DNA of 64,000 nt from Rhizobium oryzicola (GTDB taxonomy: Bacteria; Pseudomonadota; Alphaproteobacteria; Rhizobiales; Rhizobiaceae): contig NZ_JAUKWQ010000005.1 in NCBI RefSeq assembly GCF_030504645.1, positions 248,001-312,000 on the forward strand. The letters are read 5' to 3'. Below the pieces are notes generated by a model, which saw only the letters and a program-made list of their open reading frames with translations, was not told where the DNA came from and made no database searches. The position numbers and the translations under genes are program-made. Shown here one piece after another: positions 17,171 to 26,124 of this stretch (positions are counted from its first letter, which is position 1; the number at the start of each line of letters is the position of its first letter).

Positions 17171-18031
17171 TTACTTCAGAGGGAAACCAAGTCGTCTCAG
17201 GATGGCCGTCAACTGCGAGCGCCCTTTCAGCGCGGCCTCGTTTTCGATGCGCTTGGCAATCACGCTCGTCCAGCCGGAAAGCGGCAGGTTCTGCTTCTGC
17301 TGGAAGGCCTTCATGGCTTCATCATAGGAGGCGAGATCTTCATTACGCACTTCACCATACTGTTCGCGGAACAGGACGGTGGATTGCGGCAGGCGCGGCT
17401 TCACATCCGTTTCGACCGCAGAATCGGGATAACCCACCGTCAGACCGAACACGGCAACCGTTTCAGGCGGAAGCTTCAACTCGTGGGCAACATTTTCCGG
17501 CTGGTTGCGCATACCGCCGATATAGCAGGAACCGAGCCCCAGCGAATCGATCGCGACTACGGCATTCTGCGCGGCCAGCGCCGCATCGATCGCGCCAATC
17601 AGAAAGCTCTCGTGGAAATCAAGCCCCTCACCATTATTGCCGTGCTGCCGGGCAATGCCCCTCAGGCGCGACAGATCGACCAGCCAGACCAGGAAAAGCG
17701 GGGCGGCCAGAATATGCGCATTGCCGCCCGTAAAGCCCGCAAGCCGCGCCTTGCGCTCCGGGTCTTCCACCGCAATGACGCTCCACGCCTGGAGATTGGA
17801 CGAGGTCGGCGCCGATTGCGCAGCCGCCACCAGAAGCTCGACCGTGCCGGCCGGCAGGGCGTCGGGGCGGTAGTTGCGCGAAGAACGGTGATTGAGCAGG
17901 ACCTCGAGCGTGTCGTTCCATTCCGGCGGCAACACCGGAACCGGGCCATTGCCATACCGTGCCTGCCAGAGACTTTGGCGGTCAGCCTCCTCAATCTTCG
18001 GGGATGCCTGCCGTAATACTGTCGATGTCAT
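17171..18031 (-). CDS. Nitroreductase-family FMN oxidoreductase (NfsA-like)
   Basis: 286 residues. Nitroreductase fold: HRSSRNYRPDALP, an FMN-binding AQSAPTSSNLQAWSVIAVED, GLGSCYIGGMRN and VAVFGLTVGYPD as in NfsA-type NADPH:FMN oxidoreductases. An AGGAGA ribosome site precedes the ATG at 18031. The monooxygenases around it all need reduced flavin, and this is the only obvious flavin reductase candidate in the island. That assignment is inference; nitro compound or quinone reduction are alternatives. It is divergent from the binding protein at 18431. Confidence 0.85.
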   Translation of the reverse strand: MTSTVLRQASPKIEEADRQSLWQARYGNGPVPVLPPEWNDTLEVLLNHRSSRNYRPDALPAGTVELLVAAAQSAPTSSNLQAWSVIAVEDPERKARLAGFTGGNAHILAAPLFLVWLVDLSRLRGIARQHGNNGEGLDFHESFLIGAIDAALAAQNAVVAIDSLGLGSCYIGGMRNQPENVAHELKLPPETVAVFGLTVGYPDSAVETDVKPRLPQSTVLFREQYGEVRNEDLASYDEAMKAFQQKQNLPLSGWTSVIAKRIENEAALKGRSQLTAILRRLGFPLK

Positions 18032-18430
18032 GAAATCTCCTAGCCTGAATGGGTTTCATTTCGATGGCCTGCGCCCGCCCGGCGGCCGCCGCCATCTGTC
18101 CCGCTCACTAAAACCCCACCTTGACGCCTTGCCGAGGAATTTCCTGCCAACAGGGCCATAGGGGATGAAAGATCATTTCGGCCGATCCGGCGCAATGGTG
18201 GCACGCCTCAACTTTTTGCGACAATGCCGTTGTCGGATTTTGAGGATCGTCAAACCCGCAAATGGCACGCAGCCGGATTGTTGTGGCATCTGGAAACACT
18301 ATCTGCAGTAAAAAATTCCACAAACAGGAAATCTTCGCCACCCGCAAAGAAATTCATTCTTCTGAAATCGACAACCGATCGCGATGCTCTGACGAACCGG
18401 ATTGATCTTCGTTCACAGGAGACTGCCCCT
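18032..18430. promoter_or_regulatory. Divergent intergenic region, 399 bases
   Basis: No gene is convincing here; the frame that reaches back from the binding protein to 18224 lacks a ribosome site and family match. CGACAA and TTGTCG at 18219-18235 form a 6-bp inverted repeat with a 5-base spacer, a possible operator. ATTCC/GGAAAT near 18316-18333 is a second weak dyad. Confidence 0.35.
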
Positions 18431-20041
18431 ATGTCCTTCACGAGACGCACGTTTAACAGCCTGCTGCTGGCAGCCACAGCCGGAACTTCCCTCTCCGTGC
18501 ATTTCCCCTCTTCCGTCCGAGCCCAGACCGCGAAACCGGTTCCTGGAGGAACGTTGAAGCTTCTGTACAGGGTCGATCCCGGCAATGCGCTGTTTGCCAT
18601 CAACACCTCCTCCGGCACCGGCCAGGCGATCGGGCCGAAGATCGTCGAAGGCTTGCTGACCTTCGATTTCGATCTGAAGCCGCAGCCGCTTCTGGCAACC
18701 AGTTGGTCCGTCTCCGAGGATAACCTGCGCTACACCTTCAAGCTTCGCCCGGGTGTGAAGTGGCATGACGGCGCGGACTTCACCTCCGAGGATGTGGCCT
18801 TTTCGATCTTCCGGTTGAAAGAGGCGCATCCGCGCGGCCGCATTACCTACCAGAACGTCGTGGCGGTCGAGACGCCGGATCCGCTGACGGCCATTATCGT
18901 GCTCTCCAAGCCGGCACCCTTCCTGCTGGCGGCCCAGTCCAGTTCTGAATCGCCGATCGTACCGAAGCACATCTTCGAGAAACTGCCGCCCGGTGACGGC
19001 CAGACGCTGAAGACGGCAATCGGCACCGGCCCGTTCAAGCTCAGCGAATGGGTGCCCGGCAGCCACCTGATCTTCGAAAAGAACCCCAACTATTGGGACA
19101 AGGGCAAACCCTATCTCGACCGCGTCGTGCTGCGCATCGTGACCGACCCGGCTGCACGCGCCGTGGCGCTGGAAACAGGAGAAGCCGACATCGGCGACAA
19201 CCCTGTGCCGCTGGCCGACCTGGAGCGCCTGAAGCAGAACAAGAACCTGGTGATCGACACCACGACCTATGCCTATTCAGGCCCCCAGCAGCAATTGTTC
19301 TTCAACTACGACACCGAGTTGCTGCGCAACAAGGATGTGCGTCTGGCCATCGCCAAGGCCATCAACCTGGACGAAATCGTCAATGTCGCGCTGTTCGGAT
19401 ACGGGCAGGTTTCGCCGAGCCCCGTCAGCACGGCGCTGCCGAACTGGTACGATCCGAAGGTCACGGCGCACCCCTACGATCCCAAAGCGGCGGAAGCGCT
19501 TCTCGACAAGGCGGGCTTTCCGCGCAAGGCGGATGGCAAGCGGTTCCAGTTGCGGCTGACCTACAATTCCTACCTGGTGCCGGGATTTGCCGATGTGATC
19601 CGCAGCCAGCTGGAAAAGATCGGCATTGGTGTCGAGATCCGCAAATACGATCTGCCGACTTTCCTGAAGACAGTCTACACCGACCGCGCCTTCGACCTTG
19701 TGGTGGAATCGCTGTCGAACACATTCGATCCGACACTCGGGATCCAGCGCGCCTACTGGAGCAAGAACTTCAAGATCGGCCTGCCCTTCTCGAATGCCGC
19801 CCACTACGACAATCCCCAGGCCGATGCTCTGCTGGAGGCTGCGGCCATCGAGCCGGATGAACGCAAGCGCTGGGAATTGTGGAGCCGCTTTCAGCATCTC
19901 ATCCACGACGAGGTTGCATCCGTCGACCTCGTCGCCGCCGGCAGCCAGATCGTCGCCAACAAGCGCGTGAAGAATTTCGTCACCGGTGCGCAGGGCATCA
20001 ATTGGAGCTTTGGCGACATCTGGCTGGAACCGGGCGTCTGA
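18431..20041 (+). CDS. ABC transporter substrate-binding protein, family 5, Tat signal
   Basis: 536 residues from the ATG at 18431, which follows an AGGAG ribosome site and begins the twin-arginine signal MSFTRRTFNSLLLAATAG. Family 5 binding-protein motifs are VKWHDGADFTSEDV, RGRITYQNVVAVETPDPLTAIIVLSKPAP, FKLSEWVPGSHLIFEKNPNYW and ALFGYGQVSPSPVSTALPNWY. It is a close relative of the proteins at 1-1288 and 10984-12570. A rhodanese gene starts 11 bases after its stop. It probably docks with the 1533-5425 permeases, since no permease accompanies it. Confidence 0.9.
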   Translation: MSFTRRTFNSLLLAATAGTSLSVHFPSSVRAQTAKPVPGGTLKLLYRVDPGNALFAINTSSGTGQAIGPKIVEGLLTFDFDLKPQPLLATSWSVSEDNLRYTFKLRPGVKWHDGADFTSEDVAFSIFRLKEAHPRGRITYQNVVAVETPDPLTAIIVLSKPAPFLLAAQSSSESPIVPKHIFEKLPPGDGQTLKTAIGTGPFKLSEWVPGSHLIFEKNPNYWDKGKPYLDRVVLRIVTDPAARAVALETGEADIGDNPVPLADLERLKQNKNLVIDTTTYAYSGPQQQLFFNYDTELLRNKDVRLAIAKAINLDEIVNVALFGYGQVSPSPVSTALPNWYDPKVTAHPYDPKAAEALLDKAGFPRKADGKRFQLRLTYNSYLVPGFADVIRSQLEKIGIGVEIRKYDLPTFLKTVYTDRAFDLVVESLSNTFDPTLGIQRAYWSKNFKIGLPFSNAAHYDNPQADALLEAAAIEPDERKRWELWSRFQHLIHDEVASVDLVAAGSQIVANKRVKNFVTGAQGINWSFGDIWLEPGV

Positions 20042-20052
20042 AGGAGAGAGAC

Positions 20053-21138
20053 ATGACACACCAGATCGACAAAAAGACCTTCACGGCCTGGCTTGCCGAT
20101 GGTCAGGAGCTTGCGGTTCTCGACATCCGACCGGCAGAAGAGGTCGGCTATGCCTCGCCGCTGTTTGCAACCAATCTACCCGCCGACCGGCTGCTTGCCG
20201 AGATCGACCGCTTCATTCCCCGCCGCTCGATCCGCACTGTACTGGTCGATGATGGCAAGGGAGCGGCCCTTGCGGCTGCCGAGACGCTTTCGAAAAACGG
20301 CTGGGCCGATATTCACGCCTTGGAGGGCGGCATTCCTGCGTGGGTCGAAAAGGGCACCGACAACCTGCCAACTTTCGACGTGCCGGGCGTGCCTTTCGTG
20401 AAGAAGATCCGGGATGAGAAGAAGACGCCGGTTGTCTTCGCGGCGGAACTTCAGGCCTGGCGGGATGCGGGCGAGGACGTCGTCGTCATTGATACGCGCA
20501 CCTTGGCCGAATTCGAGAAGGCGCATGTGCCGGGCGCAATCGGCATTCCCGGCGCGGAACTTCTGCTGCGCTTCCGCGACAGCGTACCGAACCCGCAAAC
20601 GAAAGTGGTGGTTTCCTGCGCGGGCTTGCCGCGCGCAATCCTCGGCGCCCAGACGCTGATCGATGCCGGGGTCGAGAATTTCGTGGCTTATCTGGATGAG
20701 GGAACCCGCGGCTGGACGGAAGCAGGCTTTGCGCTGGAACACGGTCTGACGACCACCTACGGCGATCCGAGCGAGCAATCCCTGACGTTTGCGGAAGAAC
20801 ATCTCGCCACCTTGTCCAAAGACGACAAGCTGACCTTCATCGATCTGGAGACAGCCAAGGCCTGGGCCTCCGATCCGGAGCGGACAACCTACCTTCTGGA
20901 TGTGCGCACGCCCGAGGAATTTGCGGAGTCACATCTGCCTCAATCCGTCTCCTCGGAGGGTGGCCAATTGCTGGGTGTGGCCTATCGCACGCTCTTAGTC
21001 AGGGGCGCACGGGTCGTCCTTGTCGACGATCTCCTCGGCGCCCGCGCCCGCATCGTGGCCCATTGGCTGGCACGCCGTGGCTTCGAGATCGCGCTTCTGC
21101 TGCACGACTTCAGTGCCGAGGAACGGGCTGCGGCCTGA
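20053..21138 (+). CDS. Triple-rhodanese-domain sulfurtransferase
   Basis: 361 residues from the ATG at 20053 (ribosome site AAGGAGAGAG). Three rhodanese-like modules lie in tandem: about 1-110 (VLDIRPAEEVGYASP), 125-240 (VVVIDTRTLAEFEKAHVPGAIGIP) and 265-361 (YLLDVRTPEEFAESHLP). Only the middle module keeps the persulfide cysteine, Cys189 in SCAGLPR; the equivalent positions in modules one and three are VDDGKG and VDDLLG. It would move sulfane sulfur to cyanide, sulfite or a protein acceptor in the cytoplasm. Lying between a binding protein and DszC/DszA-like genes, it fits processing of sulfur freed from the substrate. Confidence 0.85.
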   Translation: MTHQIDKKTFTAWLADGQELAVLDIRPAEEVGYASPLFATNLPADRLLAEIDRFIPRRSIRTVLVDDGKGAALAAAETLSKNGWADIHALEGGIPAWVEKGTDNLPTFDVPGVPFVKKIRDEKKTPVVFAAELQAWRDAGEDVVVIDTRTLAEFEKAHVPGAIGIPGAELLLRFRDSVPNPQTKVVVSCAGLPRAILGAQTLIDAGVENFVAYLDEGTRGWTEAGFALEHGLTTTYGDPSEQSLTFAEEHLATLSKDDKLTFIDLETAKAWASDPERTTYLLDVRTPEEFAESHLPQSVSSEGGQLLGVAYRTLLVRGARVVLVDDLLGARARIVAHWLARRGFEIALLLHDFSAEERAAA

Positions 21139-21322
21139 ACAGGCCGCTGCTTGCAGGACCGGGCCCGGACAGCGGCATGATCATGGGCGGGCATGCCGCT
21201 TCCGGGTCCGGTTCAAGCAACAATTTCTTTCGCCACGAGAAAACATTCATCGCCTGCGTCCTCTCAGCCAACTGATAGGTTTGGGCCTCGTGGCCGACCG
21301 TCCGCGGGAGGATTCTTAAGAC

Positions 21323-22570
21323 ATGACCGACATTTCCAAGGCTTGGGGTGCTGCGCCAAGCGAACGGTTCGATGCCATTGCGAACCGCTTTCGACCAATC
21401 TTCGCCGAAATTCATGCCGGCGCAGCGGAACGCGATCTCACGCGCACACTGCCATTTACGGAATATCAGCGGCTTAGAGAAGCAGGCTTTTCCGTCCTGC
21501 GGCTGCCGGAAGCTATCGGCGGCGCAGGGCTGACCCTGCCGGAACTCTTCGGCCTGCTGATCGAACTCGCACAAGCCGATCCCAACCTCACCAATGCCTA
21601 TCGCAGCCATTTCGGCTTCACGGAAGATCTTCTGAACGCTCCGCCGAGTAACTGGCGCGACCGCTGGCTTCTGAAACTTGCGGAAGGCGAAACGATCGGC
21701 AGCGGCTTTTCCGAAATCGGCAATGCGCCGCTTGGCAGCTACTCCACCCAGCTCATCCGCAATGGCGAGCACTGGCTGCTGAACGGCCAGAAATTCTACA
21801 CCACCGGCTCGCTCTATGCCGACTGGATCACGCTCGGTGCCGTGGATGGTGATGGCAATCCGATCGGCGCGCTCGTGCCGACCAAAGCCCCCGGCGTCGA
21901 AATCATCGATGACTGGGATGGTTTCGGACAGTCCTTGACCGCAAGCGGCACGGCACGCTTCGCGGATGTTGAAATCAGCAACGACCTGATCAAGCCGAGC
22001 GCACTGCGCTTCAGCTATTCCGGCGGCTTCTTCCAGCTTGTTCATCTTGCCTCGCTGGCAGGCATCGGCCGGGCGGCCGCCACGGAAGTGGCTGCACTTG
22101 TGGCGGAACGCCGCCGCGTCTATGCGCGCAGCAACGCGTCGCTCCCCGGTGAAGACCCGCAGATCCTGCAGGTTGTCGGCCGCGTGCGCAGCGCCGCCTA
22201 TGCGGCAGGCGCCATCGCTCTGAAGGCTGCGGACGCGCTGCAGCGTGCGCACGAAGCCAATCTGGCGGGGGACGCCGAGGCAATTGTGCAGGCCAACCGT
22301 GATGCGGAGCTGGAAGTCAGCCAGTCTGTCACCGTCGTCTCCAGCCTGATCCTGGATGCAACGACCGTACTGTTCGATGCGCTCGGCGCATCCGCCGCCA
22401 AGAAGAGCCATGGGCTTGACCGGCATTGGCGCAATGCGCGCACCATCACCTCCCATAATCCCCGCATCTACCATGATCGTGTCGTTGGCAACTTTGCCGT
22501 CAACGGCACACTGCCTTCGCCGCAAGCGGGCGTCGGCATCCATCCCGAAAGAGAAAAAACCAAGGCATGA
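21323..22570 (+). CDS. DszC/SfnB-like flavin-dependent monooxygenase (second copy)
   Basis: 415 residues, acyl-CoA dehydrogenase fold with DszC-type features: His96 in YRSHFGFTED, DDWDGFGQSLTASG, and DRHWRNARTITSHNP with His378. It is a paralogue of 6566-7810 but clearly divergent. It overlaps the DszA-like gene by ATGA, so the two are translationally coupled, the same enzyme pairing as the first two oxidations of the 4S route (DszC then DszA). A 184-base gap without recognisable genes separates it from the rhodanese. Confidence 0.82.
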   Translation: MTDISKAWGAAPSERFDAIANRFRPIFAEIHAGAAERDLTRTLPFTEYQRLREAGFSVLRLPEAIGGAGLTLPELFGLLIELAQADPNLTNAYRSHFGFTEDLLNAPPSNWRDRWLLKLAEGETIGSGFSEIGNAPLGSYSTQLIRNGEHWLLNGQKFYTTGSLYADWITLGAVDGDGNPIGALVPTKAPGVEIIDDWDGFGQSLTASGTARFADVEISNDLIKPSALRFSYSGGFFQLVHLASLAGIGRAAATEVAALVAERRRVYARSNASLPGEDPQILQVVGRVRSAAYAAGAIALKAADALQRAHEANLAGDAEAIVQANRDAELEVSQSVTVVSSLILDATTVLFDALGASAAKKSHGLDRHWRNARTITSHNPRIYHDRVVGNFAVNGTLPSPQAGVGIHPEREKTKA

Positions 22571-23874
22571 CAGAGACAAAGAGACGGCTGAACCTGAATG
22601 TCGGCATCAACACGACAGGCTATCTGGCAAACGCATGGAAATACCGCACCGGCGACCGGCATGACATCAACGACCCCGCATACTATCGCCGTCTGACGGA
22701 GCTTGCCCATAGAGGGCGTTTCGATGCCGTCTTCTTTTCCGATCATCCGGCGCTTCTCACGGATCCGCTTGCCCGCCCCTTCCACACGCTGGACCCACTG
22801 ATCCTGTGCACGACACTCGCGGCCCAGGTGCCGGATATCGGTTTCGTCGCGACGATCACCTCCACCTATAACTCGCCCTATAATCTGGCGCGGCGGGTGC
22901 AGTCGCTCGATATCGTCTCTGGCGGTCGGCTGATCGTGAACGTCGTCTCGTCCTTCAACCCGAATGTCGCCGCCAACTTCAGCAACGCACCACTGCCACC
23001 CCGCAGCGAGCGTTACCCCCGCGCCATCGAGTTTCTGGATGTCGCCAAGAAGCTCTGGGCAAGCTGGGATCCAAGGCGCGAAGGCGAGGTTCCGCCGGAT
23101 CGCTTCTGGGATGCATCGAGTGCGCACACCATTGATCACGAAGGACAGTTCTTCCATGTACGCGGTCCCCTCAACGTGCCGCGCAGTCCGCAGGGACATC
23201 CGGTCATCGCGCAGGCGGGCGCCTCCGAGGGCGGCATCGAACTTGCTGCCTGCCATGGCGAAATCATCTATTGCAACATTCTTTCACGTCCGGCCGGACA
23301 GGCCTTTGCCAAGAAGGTGAAGGACAAGGCCATCGAAGTCGGCCGCGATCCCTCCGGTATCCGCATCGTGCCGGGTCTCGTCGCCATCATCGGCGAGACC
23401 CGCGAAGAGGCGCTGCGTAAGCATGAGCTGTTCAGCGGTACCGGTTCCGAAGACGGGCTGCTTGCCCGTTTCGCGAAGGAGAACGGCATCGATCCCGCGA
23501 CCTTCGACCCCGATGCCGTGCTGGACGCCGAGCGCTTCGTGCCGGACCAGAACCGTCAATGGGCGGTCGGCATGGGGCTTGGCCTGTCCGACCTGCTGAC
23601 CCACGAGAAACTGACGGCGCGTCAGGCAGTGCGTCGCTCCGAAGGTCACCATCGTCTTGTGCTCGGCACGCCGGAAGAGGTGGCCGACCAGATCATCGAC
23701 CTTTGGGAAGACGGAACCGTGGACGGCTATACGCTGCAGCCGCCACGTGCGCCCGATGATATCGAAGAGTTTGTCGAGAAGGTCGTGCCGATCCTGCAGG
23801 ATCGCGGCGTCTATCCGCGCGAATATGAAGGCCGGACCATCCGCGACCGCTACCGCCTGCCCTATCCCGATTGA
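22567..23874 (+). CDS. LLM-class flavin monooxygenase, NtaA/DszA family
   Basis: 435 residues. The family segments are FFSDHPALL, IGFVATITSTYNSPYNLARRVQSLDIVSGGRLIVNVVSS, GPLNVPRSPQGHPVIAQAGAS and VPILQDRGVYPREYEGRTIRDRY. It starts within the stop of the DszC-like gene. The pair could oxidise a thioether or sulfoxide to a sulfone and then cleave the C-S bond to a sulfinate. Substrate unknown. NtaA-like C-N cleavage is the main alternative. Confidence 0.85.
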   Translation: MTETKRRLNLNVGINTTGYLANAWKYRTGDRHDINDPAYYRRLTELAHRGRFDAVFFSDHPALLTDPLARPFHTLDPLILCTTLAAQVPDIGFVATITSTYNSPYNLARRVQSLDIVSGGRLIVNVVSSFNPNVAANFSNAPLPPRSERYPRAIEFLDVAKKLWASWDPRREGEVPPDRFWDASSAHTIDHEGQFFHVRGPLNVPRSPQGHPVIAQAGASEGGIELAACHGEIIYCNILSRPAGQAFAKKVKDKAIEVGRDPSGIRIVPGLVAIIGETREEALRKHELFSGTGSEDGLLARFAKENGIDPATFDPDAVLDAERFVPDQNRQWAVGMGLGLSDLLTHEKLTARQAVRRSEGHHRLVLGTPEEVADQIIDLWEDGTVDGYTLQPPRAPDDIEEFVEKVVPILQDRGVYPREYEGRTIRDRYRLPYPD

Positions 23875-24004
23875 GCAAAACACCTGTAACCTCTCCGCTC
23901 CCGCATGAGGAGCGGGAGTGTGCATCCATCCAATATGACGCCGTACTGCGGCACAGCGCCAAGCCGGTCACATTGTTCGCCTGCTCCCGCCAAAATAGAA
24001 TATC

Positions 24005-24021
24005 ATTCCTATAGAAAATAT
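24005..24021. promoter_or_regulatory. AT-rich CTATAGAAAATAT element upstream of the sulfonate transporter
   Basis: ATTCCTATAGAAAATAT lies about 130 bases before the transporter ATPase in an otherwise GC-rich region. It resembles the element at 17058 and the CCTATA dyads at 1389. It is a candidate site for a sulfur-responsive regulator; this is inference from similarity alone. Confidence 0.3.
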
Positions 24022-24147
24022 CCGTCACTGCTAGTTTGGATGCATCGTTCGCAATCTGGATCGCTCGCCCATCAAGGCGCCAGGTTTGCACCGGCGGGAC
24101 TGAGCATTCGCTGATCCGCCGCTTCTATGCAGCAGGAGGGCATGTCG

Positions 24148-24981
24148 ATGAGCGTCACGGCACATCTTACGATCAAGAACGTCACCCGGCAGTTTTCGGT
24201 GGATTCGCAAACCATCACCGCTTTGCAGGATGTCAGCCTATCGGTGACCGAAGGTGAATTCGTCACCATCGTTGGAGCCAGTGGCTGCGGAAAGTCTACC
24301 CTCCTGCGGCTGGGGGCCGGGCTGGATGCCGGGCATCAGGGTGAAATCCGACACCGGGGAAACGTCGTCCTGGGACCGAGCCTCGATCGTGGCATTGTCT
24401 TTCAGGAGCCTCGGCTCTTTCCGTGGTTGACCGTTGAACGCAACATTGCGCTAGGGCTGGAAAATGCTGGTGTCAGCAAGGCGGAAAAGAAGCGCCTGGT
24501 GAAGGAGCATCTGGAACTCGTCGGCTTGACGGGATTTGCCAAGGCCTATCCGCATCAGCTCTCCGGCGGCATGGCGCAGCGCGCAGGGATTGCCCGCGGG
24601 CTCGTCAACCGTCCGGATGTTCTCTTCCTCGACGAACCCTTCGGCGCACTGGACGCCATCACCAAGGCGCATCTGCAAGGTGAGCTTCAATCGATCTGGT
24701 CCAAGGAAAAGATCACCATGATCCTCGTGACACATGATGTGGATGAGGCGGTCTTCCTGGGTGATCGTGTGGTCGTCATGTCGCCGCGTCCTGGCCGCAT
24801 CCGCGAAATCGTGCCGGTCAACCTGCCGCGTCCCCGCGAGCGTACCTCGTCCGCTTTCGGCGAGGTGCGCGCCCATGTGCTGCAAAGCCTGAACGGAACC
24901 GCCTCCCTGGCCGAGACGCGTGCGACCGCAGGCGAAACGAAGCCCGTCCTGCCCCGCCCGGCCATCGCAGCCGTCGGCTGA
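24148..24981 (+). CDS. ssuB: Sulfonate-type ABC transporter ATP-binding protein
   Basis: 277 residues from the ATG at 24148, which is spaced best from the AGGAGG ribosome site; ATGs at 24127 and 24142 are upstream alternatives. Walker A GASGCGKS is at 43-50, then VFQEPRLFPWLTVERN, LSGGMAQRAGIARGL and VLFLDEPFGALDAITKAHLQ as in SsuB/TauB. It powers the import complex encoded by the next three genes. About 30 C-terminal residues extend past the usual domain. Confidence 0.88.
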   Translation: MSVTAHLTIKNVTRQFSVDSQTITALQDVSLSVTEGEFVTIVGASGCGKSTLLRLGAGLDAGHQGEIRHRGNVVLGPSLDRGIVFQEPRLFPWLTVERNIALGLENAGVSKAEKKRLVKEHLELVGLTGFAKAYPHQLSGGMAQRAGIARGLVNRPDVLFLDEPFGALDAITKAHLQGELQSIWSKEKITMILVTHDVDEAVFLGDRVVVMSPRPGRIREIVPVNLPRPRERTSSAFGEVRAHVLQSLNGTASLAETRATAGETKPVLPRPAIAAVG

Positions 24982-25008
24982 AATCTCTGCCAACACTGGA
25001 GCCTATCC

Positions 25009-26085
25009 ATGAAACTCTCAATCGCTTTGCGCGCCGCTGCCGGTGCAGCCTTTGCCTTCGCGCTTTCCTTACAGCCAACCCTCGCGGCCGATCCGCTCGT
25101 CATCCATGTGGGCTATGCGGCCATCGGCGTCGATAACCGCCCCTTTGCGGAGGGAACTTCGGCCGCGACCGCCCGCGCTGGTGAATTTCTGGAAAAGGAA
25201 TTCGCCAATGATCCCAACGTGAAGATCGAATGGACCTTCTTCAAGGGTGCCGGACCGGCGGTCAATGAAGGCTTTGCCAATGACCAGCTCGATTTTGCCT
25301 ATCAGGGCGATCTGCCCGCATTGATCGGCCGCGCGACGGGTCTGAAGACAAAACTCCTGCTTGCAAGCGGTGCCCGCAAACCCTCCTATCTGGCAGTTGC
25401 CAAGGATTCCGGCATCAAGAAGATCGAGGATCTGAGAGGTCGCAAGGTGGCGCTGCAACGCGGCACGAACAGCCATTTGTCCGCCATCAAGATCCTGGAA
25501 GCACACGGTCTGAAGGAACGCGATGTTCAGGTGGTCAACCTCGATAGCGCCGCAACCGTCGCAGCGCTCACCAGCAAGGATATAGATGCAGCCTTCGGCG
25601 ACACGCAACTGATCAACCTTGCCGCCAAGGGTTCCGCCGATGTCATCTACACGACCAAGGGCGACGATCCGCGCTTTGGCCGCAACGCCGGCATCATCGC
25701 CCGCGAGGCCTTCATCAGCGCCCATCCCGAGATCACCCACCGCGTCGTCGACGCCTTCGTGAAGGCGGCGCAATGGTCTTCCGATGAATCCAATCGCGCC
25801 GCACAGTTCGAACTCTGGGGCAAGTCGGGAACGCCGATTCCGATCCTGGAGGAGTATTTCAGCAACGATACGCTGGCCTACCGCAACTCGCCGCTGATCG
25901 ATGACCTCTTGGTTTCGCAGTACAAGGAGCAGGCAGTGAAGAGCAAGGAATTCGGCCTGATCCGTCGCGATGTCGACCTGAACGGCTGGTTCGAACCGAA
26001 ATATCTGAACAGTGCGCTTGAGCGTCTCAAGCTGAAGAACTTCTGGCAGCCCTACGGCGCCGATGGCAAGCCGACGGCATCGTGA
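25009..26085 (+). CDS. ssuA: Sulfonate-type ABC transporter substrate-binding protein
   Basis: 358 residues with a Sec signal peptide (MKLSIALRAAAGAAFAFALS ... LAADP). SsuA-like core: FFKGAGPAVNEGFANDQLDFAYQGDLPALIGRATGL, KIEDLRGRKVALQRGTNSHLSAIKIL and DIDAAFGDTQ. It is periplasmic and captures an alkanesulfonate, taurine or similar anion. It sits between the ATPase and the permeases, 27 bases after the ATPase. Confidence 0.88.
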   Translation: MKLSIALRAAAGAAFAFALSLQPTLAADPLVIHVGYAAIGVDNRPFAEGTSAATARAGEFLEKEFANDPNVKIEWTFFKGAGPAVNEGFANDQLDFAYQGDLPALIGRATGLKTKLLLASGARKPSYLAVAKDSGIKKIEDLRGRKVALQRGTNSHLSAIKILEAHGLKERDVQVVNLDSAATVAALTSKDIDAAFGDTQLINLAAKGSADVIYTTKGDDPRFGRNAGIIAREAFISAHPEITHRVVDAFVKAAQWSSDESNRAAQFELWGKSGTPIPILEEYFSNDTLAYRNSPLIDDLLVSQYKEQAVKSKEFGLIRRDVDLNGWFEPKYLNSALERLKLKNFWQPYGADGKPTAS

Positions 26086-26124
26086 TCTCCGCGATCTTCA
26101 TCGGACTGCGAGAGGGAGAAGGCC

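Noticed and set aside
18224..18430. 69-residue N-terminal extension of the binding protein
   Set aside because: The twin-arginine signal and AGGAG ribosome site place the start at 18431.
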